Assembly: GCA_900553515.1 (NCBI GenBank)
Contig: USDN01000008.1
Location: forward strand, 1-64,000
Source: an uncultured Blautia sp.
Lineage (GTDB): Bacteria; Bacillota; Clostridia; Lachnospirales; Lachnospiraceae
Direction of reading: 5' to 3'
Length of the DNA: 64,000 bases
The position numbers and the translations under genes were made by a program. Under the pieces are notes generated by a model. The model saw only the letters and a list, made by a program, of their open reading frames with translations. It was not told where the DNA came from and searched no databases. Shown piece by piece: positions 15,801 through 24,355 of this stretch (position 1 is its first letter; each line of letters begins with the position of its first letter).

Positions 15801-16303
15801 TGAAGGCTCAGATTAAGACAAAAGATCTGGCAGTCATGGGGGTAATGGCAGCGATTGCTTTTATCAGTCAGGTAGCATTAAGCTTTCTTCCAAATATCGA
15901 GCTTGTGACACTTTTGTTTATTCTGTATACTCTTGTTATTGGAAAGAAAGTTTTTGGAGTTGTGTACGCCTTTGTTTTTCTGGAAGGCGTTACCTACGGG
16001 TTTGGATTATGGTGGATCAATTACCTTTATGTGTGGACGATCCTTTGTCTGATAACCCTTGCATTCAGAAAGCAGACTTCCTTTGTTTTCTGGAGTATCA
16101 TATCCGGATTTTTCGGACTTGGCTTTGGAGCATTGTGCAGTCTTCCTTATTTTTTTATCAGCGGTCCTTCCGGGGCTTTGGCTTACTGGATTGCAGGAAT
16201 ACCAAGCGATATCACACATTGTATCGGTAATGTATTTCTGTGTCTGATACTGTTTAAGCCGCTTCATTATATTTTGATGAAGATTAATGAATACAAAAGC
16301 TGA
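15800..16303 (+). CDS. ECF transporter S component, predicted cobalamin-specific
   Basis: 167 residues, six predicted membrane helices, starting with the ECF S-component pattern DLAVMGVMAAIAFISQVALSF. The ATG overlaps the DUF4430 stop (TGATG), so the two are translationally coupled. The substrate is inferred from the B12 riboswitch, as for CbrT-type S components; the protein alone does not show it. No EcfA/EcfT genes are nearby, so it would use the shared energising module encoded elsewhere (group II ECF). Confidence 0.8.
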   Translation: MKAQIKTKDLAVMGVMAAIAFISQVALSFLPNIELVTLLFILYTLVIGKKVFGVVYAFVFLEGVTYGFGLWWINYLYVWTILCLITLAFRKQTSFVFWSIISGFFGLGFGALCSLPYFFISGPSGALAYWIAGIPSDITHCIGNVFLCLILFKPLHYILMKINEYKS

Positions 16304-16391
16304 GATTTTCATTTCAGTATATGGAAAAGGTGATATTTACTGACAGGAAGAATATTTTATAAATTCTTTATGAAATTTAACATCTGCAATA
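16304..16391. other. Short AT-rich intergenic spacer
   Basis: No gene or convincing terminator is visible between the S-component stop and the corC promoter. A weak CTGA/TCAG hairpin at 16303-16320 is the only structure. Confidence 0.4.
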
Positions 16392-16420
16392 TTGACTGTG
16401 AGTGTTGGAATGGCTATAAT
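16392..16420 (+). promoter_or_regulatory. Strong promoter of the corC leader
   Basis: -35 TTGACT (16392-16397), 17-bp spacer, -10 TATAAT (16415-16420). Expected transcription start is near 16427, giving a leader of about 195 bases before corC. Confidence 0.8.
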
Positions 16421-16460
16421 ATGTGCCATTAGATATTTTACAGGAGGCTGGATTTTTATA

Positions 16461-16517
16461 ATGGAAGATAGCGACAGTAGCGCTGACCCAAATCAAAAGA
16501 ATAATCTGAATGAATGA
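16461..16517 (+). CDS. Putative acidic leader peptide upstream of corC
   Basis: 18-codon frame encoding MEDSDSSADPNQKNNLNE, with an AGGAGG site 13 bases upstream (16442-16447). The first ten residues hold four acidic residues and one proline. This composition is like leader peptides (for example E. coli MgtL) on which ribosomes become unstable at low Mg2+. It is followed 9 bases later by an 18-bp stem-loop and then by a CorC-type Mg2+ transporter gene. Coding and function are inferred; spacing to the ribosome site is longer than usual. Confidence 0.5.
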   Translation: MEDSDSSADPNQKNNLNE

Positions 16518-16526
16518 CATATATTT

Positions 16527-16570
16527 CAAGACATGGTCTGTGTATTTTTTGATACGCAGGTCATGTCTTG
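16527..16570 (+). promoter_or_regulatory. 18-bp stem-loop in the corC leader
   Basis: CAAGACATGGTCTGTGTA pairs along its full length with TACGCAGGTCATGTCTTG (three G-U pairs) around an 8-base T-rich loop. It lies between the leader peptide and corC. The downstream run TGTTGTATAT is only partly T-rich, so it may be an attenuator or an mRNA-stabilising structure. Confidence 0.65.
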
Positions 16571-16622
16571 TGTTGTATATAAAAGATTATTTGAAAAATT
16601 TTTTTGAAAGAGGTTGGCAGAT

Positions 16623-17966
16623 ATGAATAATTCTTTGATATTTTTATTATTATTTCAGGTTGTACTGATTGCACTGAATGCTGTTTTTGCAAGTGCGGAA
16701 ATAGCGGTATTGTCTATTAATGAAACGAAGCTGGAACGAATGGCGGAACAGGGGAATAACCGGGCAAAACGACTGTTTCGACTGACACGGGAGCCGGCAA
16801 GATTCCTTGCTACCATTCAGGTTGCCATCACGCTTTCCGGTTTTCTGGGAAGTGCTTTTGCTGCGGATAATTTCTCTGAACCACTGGTAGGCTGGATCCT
16901 TTCTCTGGGAGTGGATATTCCGAGAGAGACACTGGATGCCGGAGCGGTAATCTTGATCACTCTGGTGCTTTCTTATTTTACGCTGATTTTCGGAGAACTG
17001 GTTCCCAAGCGTATTGCAATGAAGAAACCGGAGCAGCTTGCTATGGGGATTTCCGGTCTGGTAAGTGGAATTTCCATTGTATTTAAACCAATCGTTTCTT
17101 TTCTTTCCATATCTACGAATTTTGTTCTGCGTTTGTGCGGAATCGACCCCAATGAGGAAGAAGAGCAGGTAAGTGAAGAAGAAATACGAATGATGGTTGA
17201 TGCGGGAAGTGAGAAGGGAACCATTGATTATCAGGAAAAAGAATTTATCCAGAATGTATTTGAATTTAATGATATCATGGTGGAAAGCATAGCCACTCAC
17301 CGCACAGATGTAACGATCCTGTGGCTGGAGGATGACATGGATTCCTGGGCGGAGACCATTCATAACAGCCGTCATACACGCTATCCGGTGTGCGACGGAT
17401 CACCGGATAATGTGGTCGGCGTCTTAAATGCCAAAGATTATTTCCGTATTGAAGATAAAAGTCGGGAAAACGTCCTTCAAAAAGCAGTATATCCTGCATA
17501 TTTTGTTCTGGAGACCACAAAGGCGGACGTTCTGTTTAAAAATATGAAAACAGAGAAAAAATCCATGGCGATCATCATTGATGAATATGGCGGTATGACA
17601 GGAATCGTTACTTTATATGATCTGATAGAAGAACTGGTGGGAGATCTGGAGGATGAACCGACAGCAGATGAGAATGAGGAGCCTTATATGGAAAAACTGA
17701 ATGAAGATACCTGGATGGTCAGTGGAAATGTGGAAATTGAGGAGTTTGAGGATGCCCTGGGTGTGGAAATCTCCTCTTCGGAATTTGATACAGTGACAGG
17801 ACTGGTATTTCAGAAGCTGGGATGGATACCGGAGGATGGAAAACAGGATATTGACGTTCAGATCCAGAATCTCCAGATACATATCAGCAGTGTTAAGGAT
17901 CATCAGATTGAAAGTGCAACAGTAAAGGTTTGTGAAAAACAGGAGAAGGATACAGAGAAAGCATAA
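16623..17966 (+). CDS. CorC/HlyC-family (CNNM + CBS) magnesium transporter
   Basis: 447-residue membrane protein. N-terminal CNNM domain (1-190) with hydrophobic helices and the family blocks ASAEIAVLSINETKLERMAE and FGELVPKRIA. A paired CBS domain spans about 205-325 (THRTDVTILWLEDD, TRYPVCDGSPDNVVGVLNAKDYF, MAIIIDEYGGMTGIVTLYDLIEELVGD). A CorC/HlyC C-terminal domain follows (about 345-430). Homologues in Bacillus and Staphylococcus (MpfA) export Mg2+. The start at 16623 follows AAAGAGG by 9 bases; a TTG at 16614 is less likely. The unusual leader suggests ion-responsive control. Confidence 0.88.
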   Translation: MNNSLIFLLLFQVVLIALNAVFASAEIAVLSINETKLERMAEQGNNRAKRLFRLTREPARFLATIQVAITLSGFLGSAFAADNFSEPLVGWILSLGVDIPRETLDAGAVILITLVLSYFTLIFGELVPKRIAMKKPEQLAMGISGLVSGISIVFKPIVSFLSISTNFVLRLCGIDPNEEEEQVSEEEIRMMVDAGSEKGTIDYQEKEFIQNVFEFNDIMVESIATHRTDVTILWLEDDMDSWAETIHNSRHTRYPVCDGSPDNVVGVLNAKDYFRIEDKSRENVLQKAVYPAYFVLETTKADVLFKNMKTEKKSMAIIIDEYGGMTGIVTLYDLIEELVGDLEDEPTADENEEPYMEKLNEDTWMVSGNVEIEEFEDALGVEISSSEFDTVTGLVFQKLGWIPEDGKQDIDVQIQNLQIHISSVKDHQIESATVKVCEKQEKDTEKA

Positions 17967-17994
17967 AGGCTTTCAGAAAGGCAGATGATAACAG

Positions 17995-18519
17995 ATGAAA
18001 GATCAAAAAGATAAAAAAATAGAAGAGCAGTTTGAATTCCGCAGTGTGCGGACAGAAGAAACAGAGGAGGCGGCAGCGCTGGAACAGAAATGCTTTCCGC
18101 CAAATGAGGCCTGCGCCCCTCAATTCATGAAAGAGAGGATCCAGGCGGCGGCTGAGATATTTCTGGTGGCAGTGGACAGAGAAAACGGAAGGATCGCAGG
18201 ATTTCTCAACGGGATCGCCACAGAAGAAAAGCATCTGCGGGATGAATTTTTTACAGATGCCTCCCTTCATGATCCCAGAGGAAAAAATATCATGCTGACA
18301 GGTCTTGCCGTGCTTCCGGATTATCGGGGACAGGGGCTTGCAGGAGAACTGGTGGAGCGTTACGCCCAAAGGGAAAGGCAGAAAGACCGTGAGCGTCTGG
18401 TACTTACCTGTCTGGAGGAAAAGGTGGAAATGTACCGGAAATTTGGATTTCAGGATCTGGGACTTTCCGGATCCGTCTGGGGCGGCGAAGAATGGCATGA
18501 AATGGTCAGGGAGCTTTAA
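17995..18519 (+). CDS. GNAT-family N-acetyltransferase
   Basis: 174-residue acetyltransferase using acetyl-CoA. The pyrophosphate-binding loop is VLPDYRGQGLAGELVERY, preceded by the strand NIMLTGLAV; MYRKFGFQDLG is the C-terminal motif. The N-terminal segment (AAALEQKCFPPNEACAPQFM) resembles arylalkylamine/spermidine-type GNATs. The substrate is not known. It follows corC by 28 bases and may share its transcript. Its stop overlaps by four bases the stop of the convergent response-regulator gene. Confidence 0.82.
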   Translation: MKDQKDKKIEEQFEFRSVRTEETEEAAALEQKCFPPNEACAPQFMKERIQAAAEIFLVAVDRENGRIAGFLNGIATEEKHLRDEFFTDASLHDPRGKNIMLTGLAVLPDYRGQGLAGELVERYAQRERQKDRERLVLTCLEEKVEMYRKFGFQDLGLSGSVWGGEEWHEMVREL

Positions 18520-19136
18520 CGGTTCCGGTAATAAAATACAGCTACCTGCGTCCGGTCCCGGAGCTGTAGCTTATCCAGGACAGAGCTGAGATAATTTCGT
18601 ACCGTTCCTTCACTGAGAAACAGACGGGCGGCAATCTCTTTGTTGCTGAGTCCGTCTGCGATCAGGCGGATGATCTCCTGTTCCCGTTCGCTGATATCAT
18701 GCTCCCGGTAGTTGAAGGAAGAGCCGGACTGGATCAGTTCAGGGATTTTGGATACGATCTCATGACCGAAAACAGTCTGACCGGAATAAACCGCCCGGAG
18801 GGCAGGAAGGATGCTGGCATAATCCTGTTTCAAAAGGTATCCCTTGGCGCCCAGTTTCAGCGCGCGGACGATATACTCGTCATCGGAAAAGGTGGTGAGA
18901 AGAAGAATCCTGGCATCCGGAAATTCTTCCAGTATCTCTGCGGCTGCATCCAGGCCGCTTACCTCTTTCATCCGGATATCCATAAGAAGTACGTCCGGAT
19001 GATATCTGCGGAATAATTCAACCGCTTCTTTTCCATCAGATCCAGTGGCAGGAACTGTGATATCGCCGCTGGATTCCAGAATGGTCTTTAATGCTCCTGA
19101 TACAAAAATATCGTCGTCTACGATCAAAACTTTCAT
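18516..19136 (-). CDS. NarL/LuxR-family response regulator
   Basis: 206 residues. Receiver domain (1-120) with phospho-acceptor Asp53 in VLLMDIRMKEVSG, acidic pair VDDD at 6-9 and Lys in GYLLKQDY. LuxR-type HTH at about 140-200 (LSNKEIAARLFLSEGTVRNYLS). The start at 19136 is the first codon of the receiver and follows ACAGGAG at a good distance; an upstream in-frame ATG lies inside the kinase gene. It is co-transcribed with the kinase at 19141-20250 and probably controls the divergent ABC exporter operon. Confidence 0.88.
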   Translation of the reverse strand: MKVLIVDDDIFVSGALKTILESSGDITVPATGSDGKEAVELFRRYHPDVLLMDIRMKEVSGLDAAAEILEEFPDARILLLTTFSDDEYIVRALKLGAKGYLLKQDYASILPALRAVYSGQTVFGHEIVSKIPELIQSGSSFNYREHDISEREQEIIRLIADGLSNKEIAARLFLSEGTVRNYLSSVLDKLQLRDRTQVAVFYYRNR

Positions 19137-19140
19137 TTTT

Positions 19141-20250
19141 TTACTCCTGTTCTTTGGGAATGGTGATAAAAAGCCGGAACCCATTGTCTGTAGTGATCTG
19201 AAGGGTTCCCTTCAGTGATTCCAGCCGATCCTTCATATTGGAAAGACCGATGCCGCGGGAGCGGCTGTCAGAGGAAACGTGAACGTCCATTTTATCTGAT
19301 GGATCGGATATTTTTCCATTGTCTTCGATACAGAGCTGATAAAGAGCCGGATGCTCTCTCAGGGTAATATGTGCCTCAGTGGCGCTGCTGTGTCTGGAGA
19401 TATTGGAAAGTCCTTCTTTTATAATGCTGATAAAACAGTATTTGATCTCTTTTGGGACTTCATATCCCATATCATAATCCAGTGTTACCGGACAGAACTG
19501 AAATTCCGAAGCCAGCCCGGCGACTGCATCTTTCAGGTTTACGGAATCATCATGAAGATCATGGACGCTTGTCCGGATGCTTGTCATGGCCTGATTCAGA
19601 GCCTGATCCAGATTTTCCAGTACAGAGTCCAGAGCAGGCTCTTTATTTATGGCTTTTGCCGCGCCGGTAAGAAGGATGGAACGGGAAAGGAGATGGCCTA
19701 CATTGTCATGGATCTCCCGGGCAATACGGTTCCTTTCTTTCAGGGTGGCCGCATAGATTTCATAATTCTGCTTTTCCACAAGCATCCTGTTTTTTTCTGC
19801 AAGAAGGAGATTTTTCTCCGTACTGTCATCCCGGAGCTTCATAAGTGTCTGTTCCAGTTTCTCAGAGACGTCTGTGCGGCGCTGCAGGCAGAAGGAAAGA
19901 ACCATGAGCAGAAAGATCCACAGGAAGAGAAAGAGCCTGTTTTTATCTGAGGAGAAAATATGGCAGCAGCAGAGAATGCCTCCTGCAAAAACAGGGATAT
20001 ACAGATGATCCATAAAAAATATATAAAAAATCGCGGGAAAGAAAATACAGAGCCGGGGCAGCAAAAGAGAAGCGCCCATAAGGAGAAGCCCGGCAATCAG
20101 ATGTACACGGGAGTTTTCCGTAACATATCCTGTGGAGCAAAAACAGAGACAGAGAAGAAATGCCAGTACAAATTCATAGTCCGGCTTCCGGTATAAAAGA
20201 GAAAAGAAGCTGAACAGTATTAAAAATCCCATATCCTGAATGCGGTTCAT
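19141..20250 (-). CDS. NarL-type sensor histidine kinase
   Basis: 369 residues. Five predicted membrane helices in residues 1-125, coiled-coil linker 128-165, HisKA_3 dimerisation domain with phospho-acceptor His181 in RIAREIHDNVGH, and an HATPase_c domain (SIIKEGLSNISRHS, EDNGKISD, RGIGLSNMKDRLESLKG) to the C-terminus. The absence of a large external domain suggests it senses a signal in the membrane, as in antibiotic-responsive LiaS/BceS-like kinases. Partner regulator lies directly downstream. Confidence 0.88.
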   Translation of the reverse strand: MNRIQDMGFLILFSFFSLLYRKPDYEFVLAFLLCLCFCSTGYVTENSRVHLIAGLLLMGASLLLPRLCIFFPAIFYIFFMDHLYIPVFAGGILCCCHIFSSDKNRLFLFLWIFLLMVLSFCLQRRTDVSEKLEQTLMKLRDDSTEKNLLLAEKNRMLVEKQNYEIYAATLKERNRIAREIHDNVGHLLSRSILLTGAAKAINKEPALDSVLENLDQALNQAMTSIRTSVHDLHDDSVNLKDAVAGLASEFQFCPVTLDYDMGYEVPKEIKYCFISIIKEGLSNISRHSSATEAHITLREHPALYQLCIEDNGKISDPSDKMDVHVSSDSRSRGIGLSNMKDRLESLKGTLQITTDNGFRLFITIPKEQE

Positions 20251-20545
20251 AATGGTTCCTCCCGGTCATGGAGCTGTCCAAAAACTGCTCCAGAGTGAAT
20301 GCTGGTGATGCTTTCAGTATAATATAAAACCGCTTTTGTGGCAAAGAAAAAAGCTTCTTCATGGAAGATCGTGACATTTGTCATATGAGAAGATGACGGC
20401 GCTCACTACCGGAGGAGGAAAAGGGCTGCTATAATACCGGTAAGATCAGTAAAAACCACAGGCGGATATAAACGGCAAACCGGACAGGAATATGGTCTCC
20501 GGGTAAGGCCGGAGAATAACAGGAATGCCGGAAAAGGAGGAGATT
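20251..20545. promoter_or_regulatory. Divergent control region of two-component system and ABC exporter
   Basis: About 295 bases without a gene. It holds a perfect palindrome TGACA-TT-TGTCA (20372-20383) and, facing the exporter genes, an extended -10 TGCTATAAT (20427-20435). The palindrome sits about 50 bases upstream of that -10, a typical place for an activating response regulator such as the NarL-type protein next door. Confidence 0.6.
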
Positions 20546-21505
20546 ATGGGCAGAACAGAATGGGAAAAAGAAGGAATCGTACATATAGAAAATCTGGTAA
20601 AAAGATATGGATCTCTGGTGGCGCTGGATCATCTGAACCTGGATATCATGGAGGGGGAGATCTTTGGGCTTCTGGGACCAAACGGTTCCGGAAAAACAAC
20701 TGCCATCAGCTGTATGCTGGCGCTTTTGAAATATGACAAGGGAAGTATCCGGATCATGGGTGAGGAGATGTCTCCGGACAGCTACGAGGTAAAAAGCCAG
20801 ATCGGCATTGTGCTTCAGAATGTGGCGGTTTTTGAGGAACTGACCGTATATGAAAACATTGATTATTTCTGCGGGCTCTATGTGAAAGACCGAAAAAGAA
20901 AAAAGCAGCTTGTGGAGGAAGCGCTTGTATTTACCGGACTTGAGGATTACCGGAAAATGCGTCCCAAAAAGCTTTCGGGCGGTCTTTTGAGAAGACTGAA
21001 CATTGCCTGCGGCATTGCTCATAAACCGAAGCTCATCATTCTGGACGAACCTACCGTGGCAGTGGATCCTCAGAGCCGGAACAGGATACTGGAGGGAATC
21101 AGAGAGCTGAACCGTCAGGGCTCCACTATTATATACACTTCTCATTACATGGAAGAGGTAGAGCAGCTTTGCAGCAGGATCGCCATAATGGATCATGGAA
21201 GAAGCGTTGCGGTGGGAACCAAAGAGCAGCTTACGGGAATGATCAAAACAGGAGAAAAGATAACGATCGAGGCGGCATCGCTGAATCAGGAACAGCTTGC
21301 ACAGATCAGACAGCTTCCGCATGTGTTTCAGGTGGATTACAAAGATGATATTCTTACGGTTCACTGTACAGAGGCAAAAAATAATCTGGTAAAAATCCTG
21401 CATTATCTGGAGGAGCAGGAGGCAGCCTTTGGAAGGGTATATTCAGAGCTTCCCACTCTCAATGACGTATTTCTTGAGATCACGGGGAAACAGCTTCGGG
21501 ACTAG
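20546..21505 (+). CDS. ABC transporter ATP-binding protein (exporter)
   Basis: 319 residues. ABC domain with Walker A GPNGSGKTT, Q-loop VLQN, signature LSGGLLRR, Walker B LIILDEPTVAVD and H-loop TSH. A C-terminal extension after 225 is typical of drug or bacteriocin exporters. The start at 20546 follows AAGGAGG; an ATG at 20525 lies upstream of this site. It is the first gene of a three-gene operon with two ABC-2 permeases, divergent from a two-component system, as in antibiotic-resistance modules. Confidence 0.9.
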   Translation: MGRTEWEKEGIVHIENLVKRYGSLVALDHLNLDIMEGEIFGLLGPNGSGKTTAISCMLALLKYDKGSIRIMGEEMSPDSYEVKSQIGIVLQNVAVFEELTVYENIDYFCGLYVKDRKRKKQLVEEALVFTGLEDYRKMRPKKLSGGLLRRLNIACGIAHKPKLIILDEPTVAVDPQSRNRILEGIRELNRQGSTIIYTSHYMEEVEQLCSRIAIMDHGRSVAVGTKEQLTGMIKTGEKITIEAASLNQEQLAQIRQLPHVFQVDYKDDILTVHCTEAKNNLVKILHYLEEQEAAFGRVYSELPTLNDVFLEITGKQLRD

Positions 21506-21514
21506 GAGGAGATT

Positions 21515-22633
21515 ATGAGAGATCTGATAAGGTACAGTATCATAAGAAAAGTCAAAAATTTTAATATTTTATTCTGGCCCTGTCTTTTTCCGCTGATTAT
21601 GGGAACTTTGTTCTACTTTGCCTTTGGAAATATGTCTGAGGCGGATTTTGAGACAGTACAGGCGGCATATGTGGAAGAAAAAAAGGATCCGGCTTTTGCC
21701 GGATTTCTGGAGGAACTGGATCAGGAAGGCTCTGTGATAAGGGTTGAAAAAATGACAGAGGAACAGGCTTCCGGAAAACTGGCGGCCCGGGAGATCCAGG
21801 GGATTTTTTTTGGAGGGGAGACTCCTTACCTGCAGGTAGCAGGCAGCGGAATGGCACAGAGCATTATGCAGAGCCTGCTGGAAAGCTACCTTAACGGAAA
21901 ACATATCATGGAAACTGTGGCAGAGATTCATCCGGAAAAACTGCGGCAGGCGGCAGACGCTATTTCAGATTATCGGGAACTGGTGGAAAATGTTTCTCTC
22001 GGAGGCAGGACGACCAACGGCAACGCGGGATTTTTTTATGCGCTGATCGGAATGGCATGTCTGTATGGATGTTTTGTGGGTATGGGGTCTGCCTGCTGGC
22101 TTCAGGCAAATGTAACGTATCTGGCCGCAAGGCAGTGCGCATCTCCGGTACACAGGATGACCATGATCCTTACAGAAGTTCTGACATCCTTTGGACTTCA
22201 TTTTCTGAACGTAGTGATTCTGATTTTTTATCTGAAATATGTGCTGCGGATGGAATTTCAGGGAAGTACGGGGGATATGCTGCTGGTATCCATGGCGGGG
22301 TGCATCGTAGGTGTGAGTATGGGAATCTTTGTATCCAGCGCGTCCCGGCTCAGTGAAAAAATCAAGGTAGGGATCATGCTGGCGATTTCCATGACAGCCA
22401 GCACTCTGGCAGGTCTGATGAACGTAGAAATCAAATATGCGGTAGACCAGAAGTTTCCGCTGATTAATAAGCTGAATCCGGCGGCTCTGATATCAGATGC
22501 TTTTTACTGCATCAATGTTTATGAGAACCCTGCGCGTATGCGGAACAATATTCTTACGCTGACAGCCATGGCGGCAGTGCTGACAGCGGCTTCATTTCTG
22601 GTAGTCAGGAGGGAACGTTATGACAGTATTTAA
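21515..22633 (+). CDS. ABC-2 type permease
   Basis: 372 residues with the ABC-2 layout: one N-terminal membrane helix (20-42), a large extracellular segment (about 45-170) and five helices in the C-terminal half (175-370). AGGAGG precedes the ATG, 10 bases after the ATPase stop. It overlaps the second permease gene by 14 bases, so both subunits are made together, presumably as a heterodimer. Confidence 0.85.
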   Translation: MRDLIRYSIIRKVKNFNILFWPCLFPLIMGTLFYFAFGNMSEADFETVQAAYVEEKKDPAFAGFLEELDQEGSVIRVEKMTEEQASGKLAAREIQGIFFGGETPYLQVAGSGMAQSIMQSLLESYLNGKHIMETVAEIHPEKLRQAADAISDYRELVENVSLGGRTTNGNAGFFYALIGMACLYGCFVGMGSACWLQANVTYLAARQCASPVHRMTMILTEVLTSFGLHFLNVVILIFYLKYVLRMEFQGSTGDMLLVSMAGCIVGVSMGIFVSSASRLSEKIKVGIMLAISMTASTLAGLMNVEIKYAVDQKFPLINKLNPAALISDAFYCINVYENPARMRNNILTLTAMAAVLTAASFLVVRRERYDSI

Positions 22634-23765
22634 AGGATATATGAAGGTAATCCGCCAGAACTGGGGACTGATCCTTCTGTATGTGGCAATCTTTTTTGCA
22701 TGTACGATCCTGATGCAGTCCATGGCAGGAAAAACAGAAAAAAGCTATCAGGCAGAGTCGCTGAAGGTAGCTGTGGCAGACGGGGACGGAGGGATTCTGG
22801 CAAAAGCCCTGGAAGCATATCTGGGAAACTTCCATGAAATCATTCCCATGGAAAATGAGATTTCCGCCATGCAGGAAAAGCTTTTTTATCGTGAGGTGGA
22901 GTACATTGTACGGATTCCGGATAATTTTGTCGAAAAATGCATCCTGAATGGGGAAAAAATATCAGTTACCACTATTCCTGACACCTATTCCGGCATTTAT
23001 GTGGATCACCAGATCAACAGTTTTCTCAATAATGCAGGAACCTGTCTGGCAGCAGGTTTTTCGGAAGAAGAAGCAGCCCGGGCGCTGACAGATGAGGTTC
23101 CGGTAAAGGTAGCGCTGGCCGGAAAGAACGGCAGTACAGACAATCCGGGATACATGTATTATTTCCGGTATCTGCCATATCTGTTTCTGGCTCTGTTTGG
23201 ATTTGTAGCAGGGAATATACTGATTGTTTTCAGCAAAAAAGAGGTAAAAAACAGAATGCTGGCGTCTCCGGTATCTGCCAGACGCCAGAGTCTGGAGGGA
23301 CTTCTGAGCCTGGCGTTTTTTGGAGGGGCTGTACTGCTCTTTGTTCTTTTTGCAGCAGCGATCTATTATGGGAAAGATCTTTATGGAAATGAAAATTTTG
23401 GATATTATCTTTTGAATACACTGGCAGTATTTCTGGTGTCCATGTCCGTGGCATATCTGGCAGGAACACTTGCTCCGAATAAGGACGCCCTTACCGGGAT
23501 CGTGAACATTCTTTCTCTTGGAATGTGCTTTCTGTGCGGTGTGTTTGTTCCGTTAGAATATATTTCCAAAGGTGTAAAAACTGTCAGCCAGTTCCTTCCG
23601 GTATACTGGTATGAAAGGGCGAATGATATTCTGGGCAGTTTTACTGTGCTTACGGAAAATGCAAGGATACAGATCCTTCAGGCAGTTGGAATACAGCTGG
23701 TATTCTGTATTGCGCTGGTAAGCCTGACTCTGGTGATCGGCAAATACAGAAGAGTGGGAAGATAA
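22620..23765 (+). CDS. ABC-2 type permease
   Basis: 381 residues, same topology as its upstream partner: helix 17-38, extracellular domain to about 170, then helices in the C-terminal half (YYFRYLPYLFLALFGFVAGNIL onward). The start lies inside the upstream gene. With that permease and the ATPase it completes an exporter, probably of a lipid-like or peptide antibiotic. Substrate unknown. Confidence 0.85.
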   Translation: MTVFKGYMKVIRQNWGLILLYVAIFFACTILMQSMAGKTEKSYQAESLKVAVADGDGGILAKALEAYLGNFHEIIPMENEISAMQEKLFYREVEYIVRIPDNFVEKCILNGEKISVTTIPDTYSGIYVDHQINSFLNNAGTCLAAGFSEEEAARALTDEVPVKVALAGKNGSTDNPGYMYYFRYLPYLFLALFGFVAGNILIVFSKKEVKNRMLASPVSARRQSLEGLLSLAFFGGAVLLFVLFAAAIYYGKDLYGNENFGYYLLNTLAVFLVSMSVAYLAGTLAPNKDALTGIVNILSLGMCFLCGVFVPLEYISKGVKTVSQFLPVYWYERANDILGSFTVLTENARIQILQAVGIQLVFCIALVSLTLVIGKYRRVGR

Positions 23766-23773
23766 GGTGATTT

Positions 23774-23788
23774 TGTCACAGACTGACA
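23774..23788. promoter_or_regulatory. TGTCA-N5-TGACA inverted repeat before trx
   Basis: Uses the same half-sites as the palindrome upstream of the exporter operon (20372-20383), but in the opposite order and with wider spacing. It lies just after the second permease stop and before a TATGAT -10-like element (23802-23807). It may put thioredoxin under the same regulator. Confidence 0.45.
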
Positions 23789-23853
23789 TAAAATTTCCGT
23801 GTATGATAAGACCATAAAATAAATCCCGAAGAAAAAGGGAAGTCTATAACTAC

Positions 23854-23890
23854 GAAACAGACGGCTGCCGGAGGCGGCAGAAAGAGTTTC
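23854..23890 (+). promoter_or_regulatory. Stem-loop in the thioredoxin leader
   Basis: CTGCC (23865-23869) pairs with GGCAG (23876-23880), enclosed by GAAAC (23854-23858) and GTTTC (23886-23890). No T-run follows. Role unknown. Confidence 0.4.
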
Positions 23891-23955
23891 TTATAAAAAT
23901 ACACACAGCCCCGGAACAACAGAAGAATACAGGCAGGGGCGGACAGGAGGAAAAT

Positions 23956-24264
23956 ATGTCAGCTTTAAATATTACAAAAAATAATTTTCATGAAGAGGTT
24001 ATGAACAGTGATAAACCTGTGCTTCTGGATTTCTGGGCAGGCTGGTGCGGACCATGCAGGATGCTCTCTCCGGTGGTGGATGAGATCGCAGAGGAGAATG
24101 ACGATATCAAGGTCTGCAAGATCAATGTGGACGAGCAGCAGGATCTGGCTTCCGAGTTTAAGATCATGACCATCCCTACCCTGATGGTTTTTAAAAACGG
24201 AGAATTGCAGAGCCGTTCCATGGGAGTAAAACCAAAGGAAGAAATTCTGGAAATGCTCCAGTAA
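23956..24264 (+). CDS. trxA: Thioredoxin
   Basis: 102-residue classical thioredoxin that reduces protein disulfides in the cytosol. Active site WCGPC at 30-34 in the context LLDFWAGWCGPCRM, and the cis-Pro loop IPTLMVFKNGE. Length and motifs match the family. AGGAGG precedes the ATG. It is followed by an intrinsic terminator that is duplicated on the far side of the restriction-modification genes. Confidence 0.93.
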   Translation: MSALNITKNNFHEEVMNSDKPVLLDFWAGWCGPCRMLSPVVDEIAEENDDIKVCKINVDEQQDLASEFKIMTIPTLMVFKNGELQSRSMGVKPKEEILEMLQ

Positions 24265-24284
24265 GGGAAACAGATCATAGAAAG

Positions 24285-24346
24285 AAAAACAGGGAATTCC
24301 GTTAAACGACAGGTGTCGGAAAACGGGGTTCCCTGTTTTGTGTAAA
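24285..24346. repeat. 62-bp direct repeat, copy 1 (terminator-containing)
   Basis: Identical over 62 bases to 26269-26330. It contains the hairpin ACAGGGAATTCCGTT / AACGGGGTTCCCTGT with a following TTTTG run, the thioredoxin terminator. The two copies bracket the restriction-modification genes. Confidence 0.92.
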
Positions 24347-24355
24347 ATAATAAAG

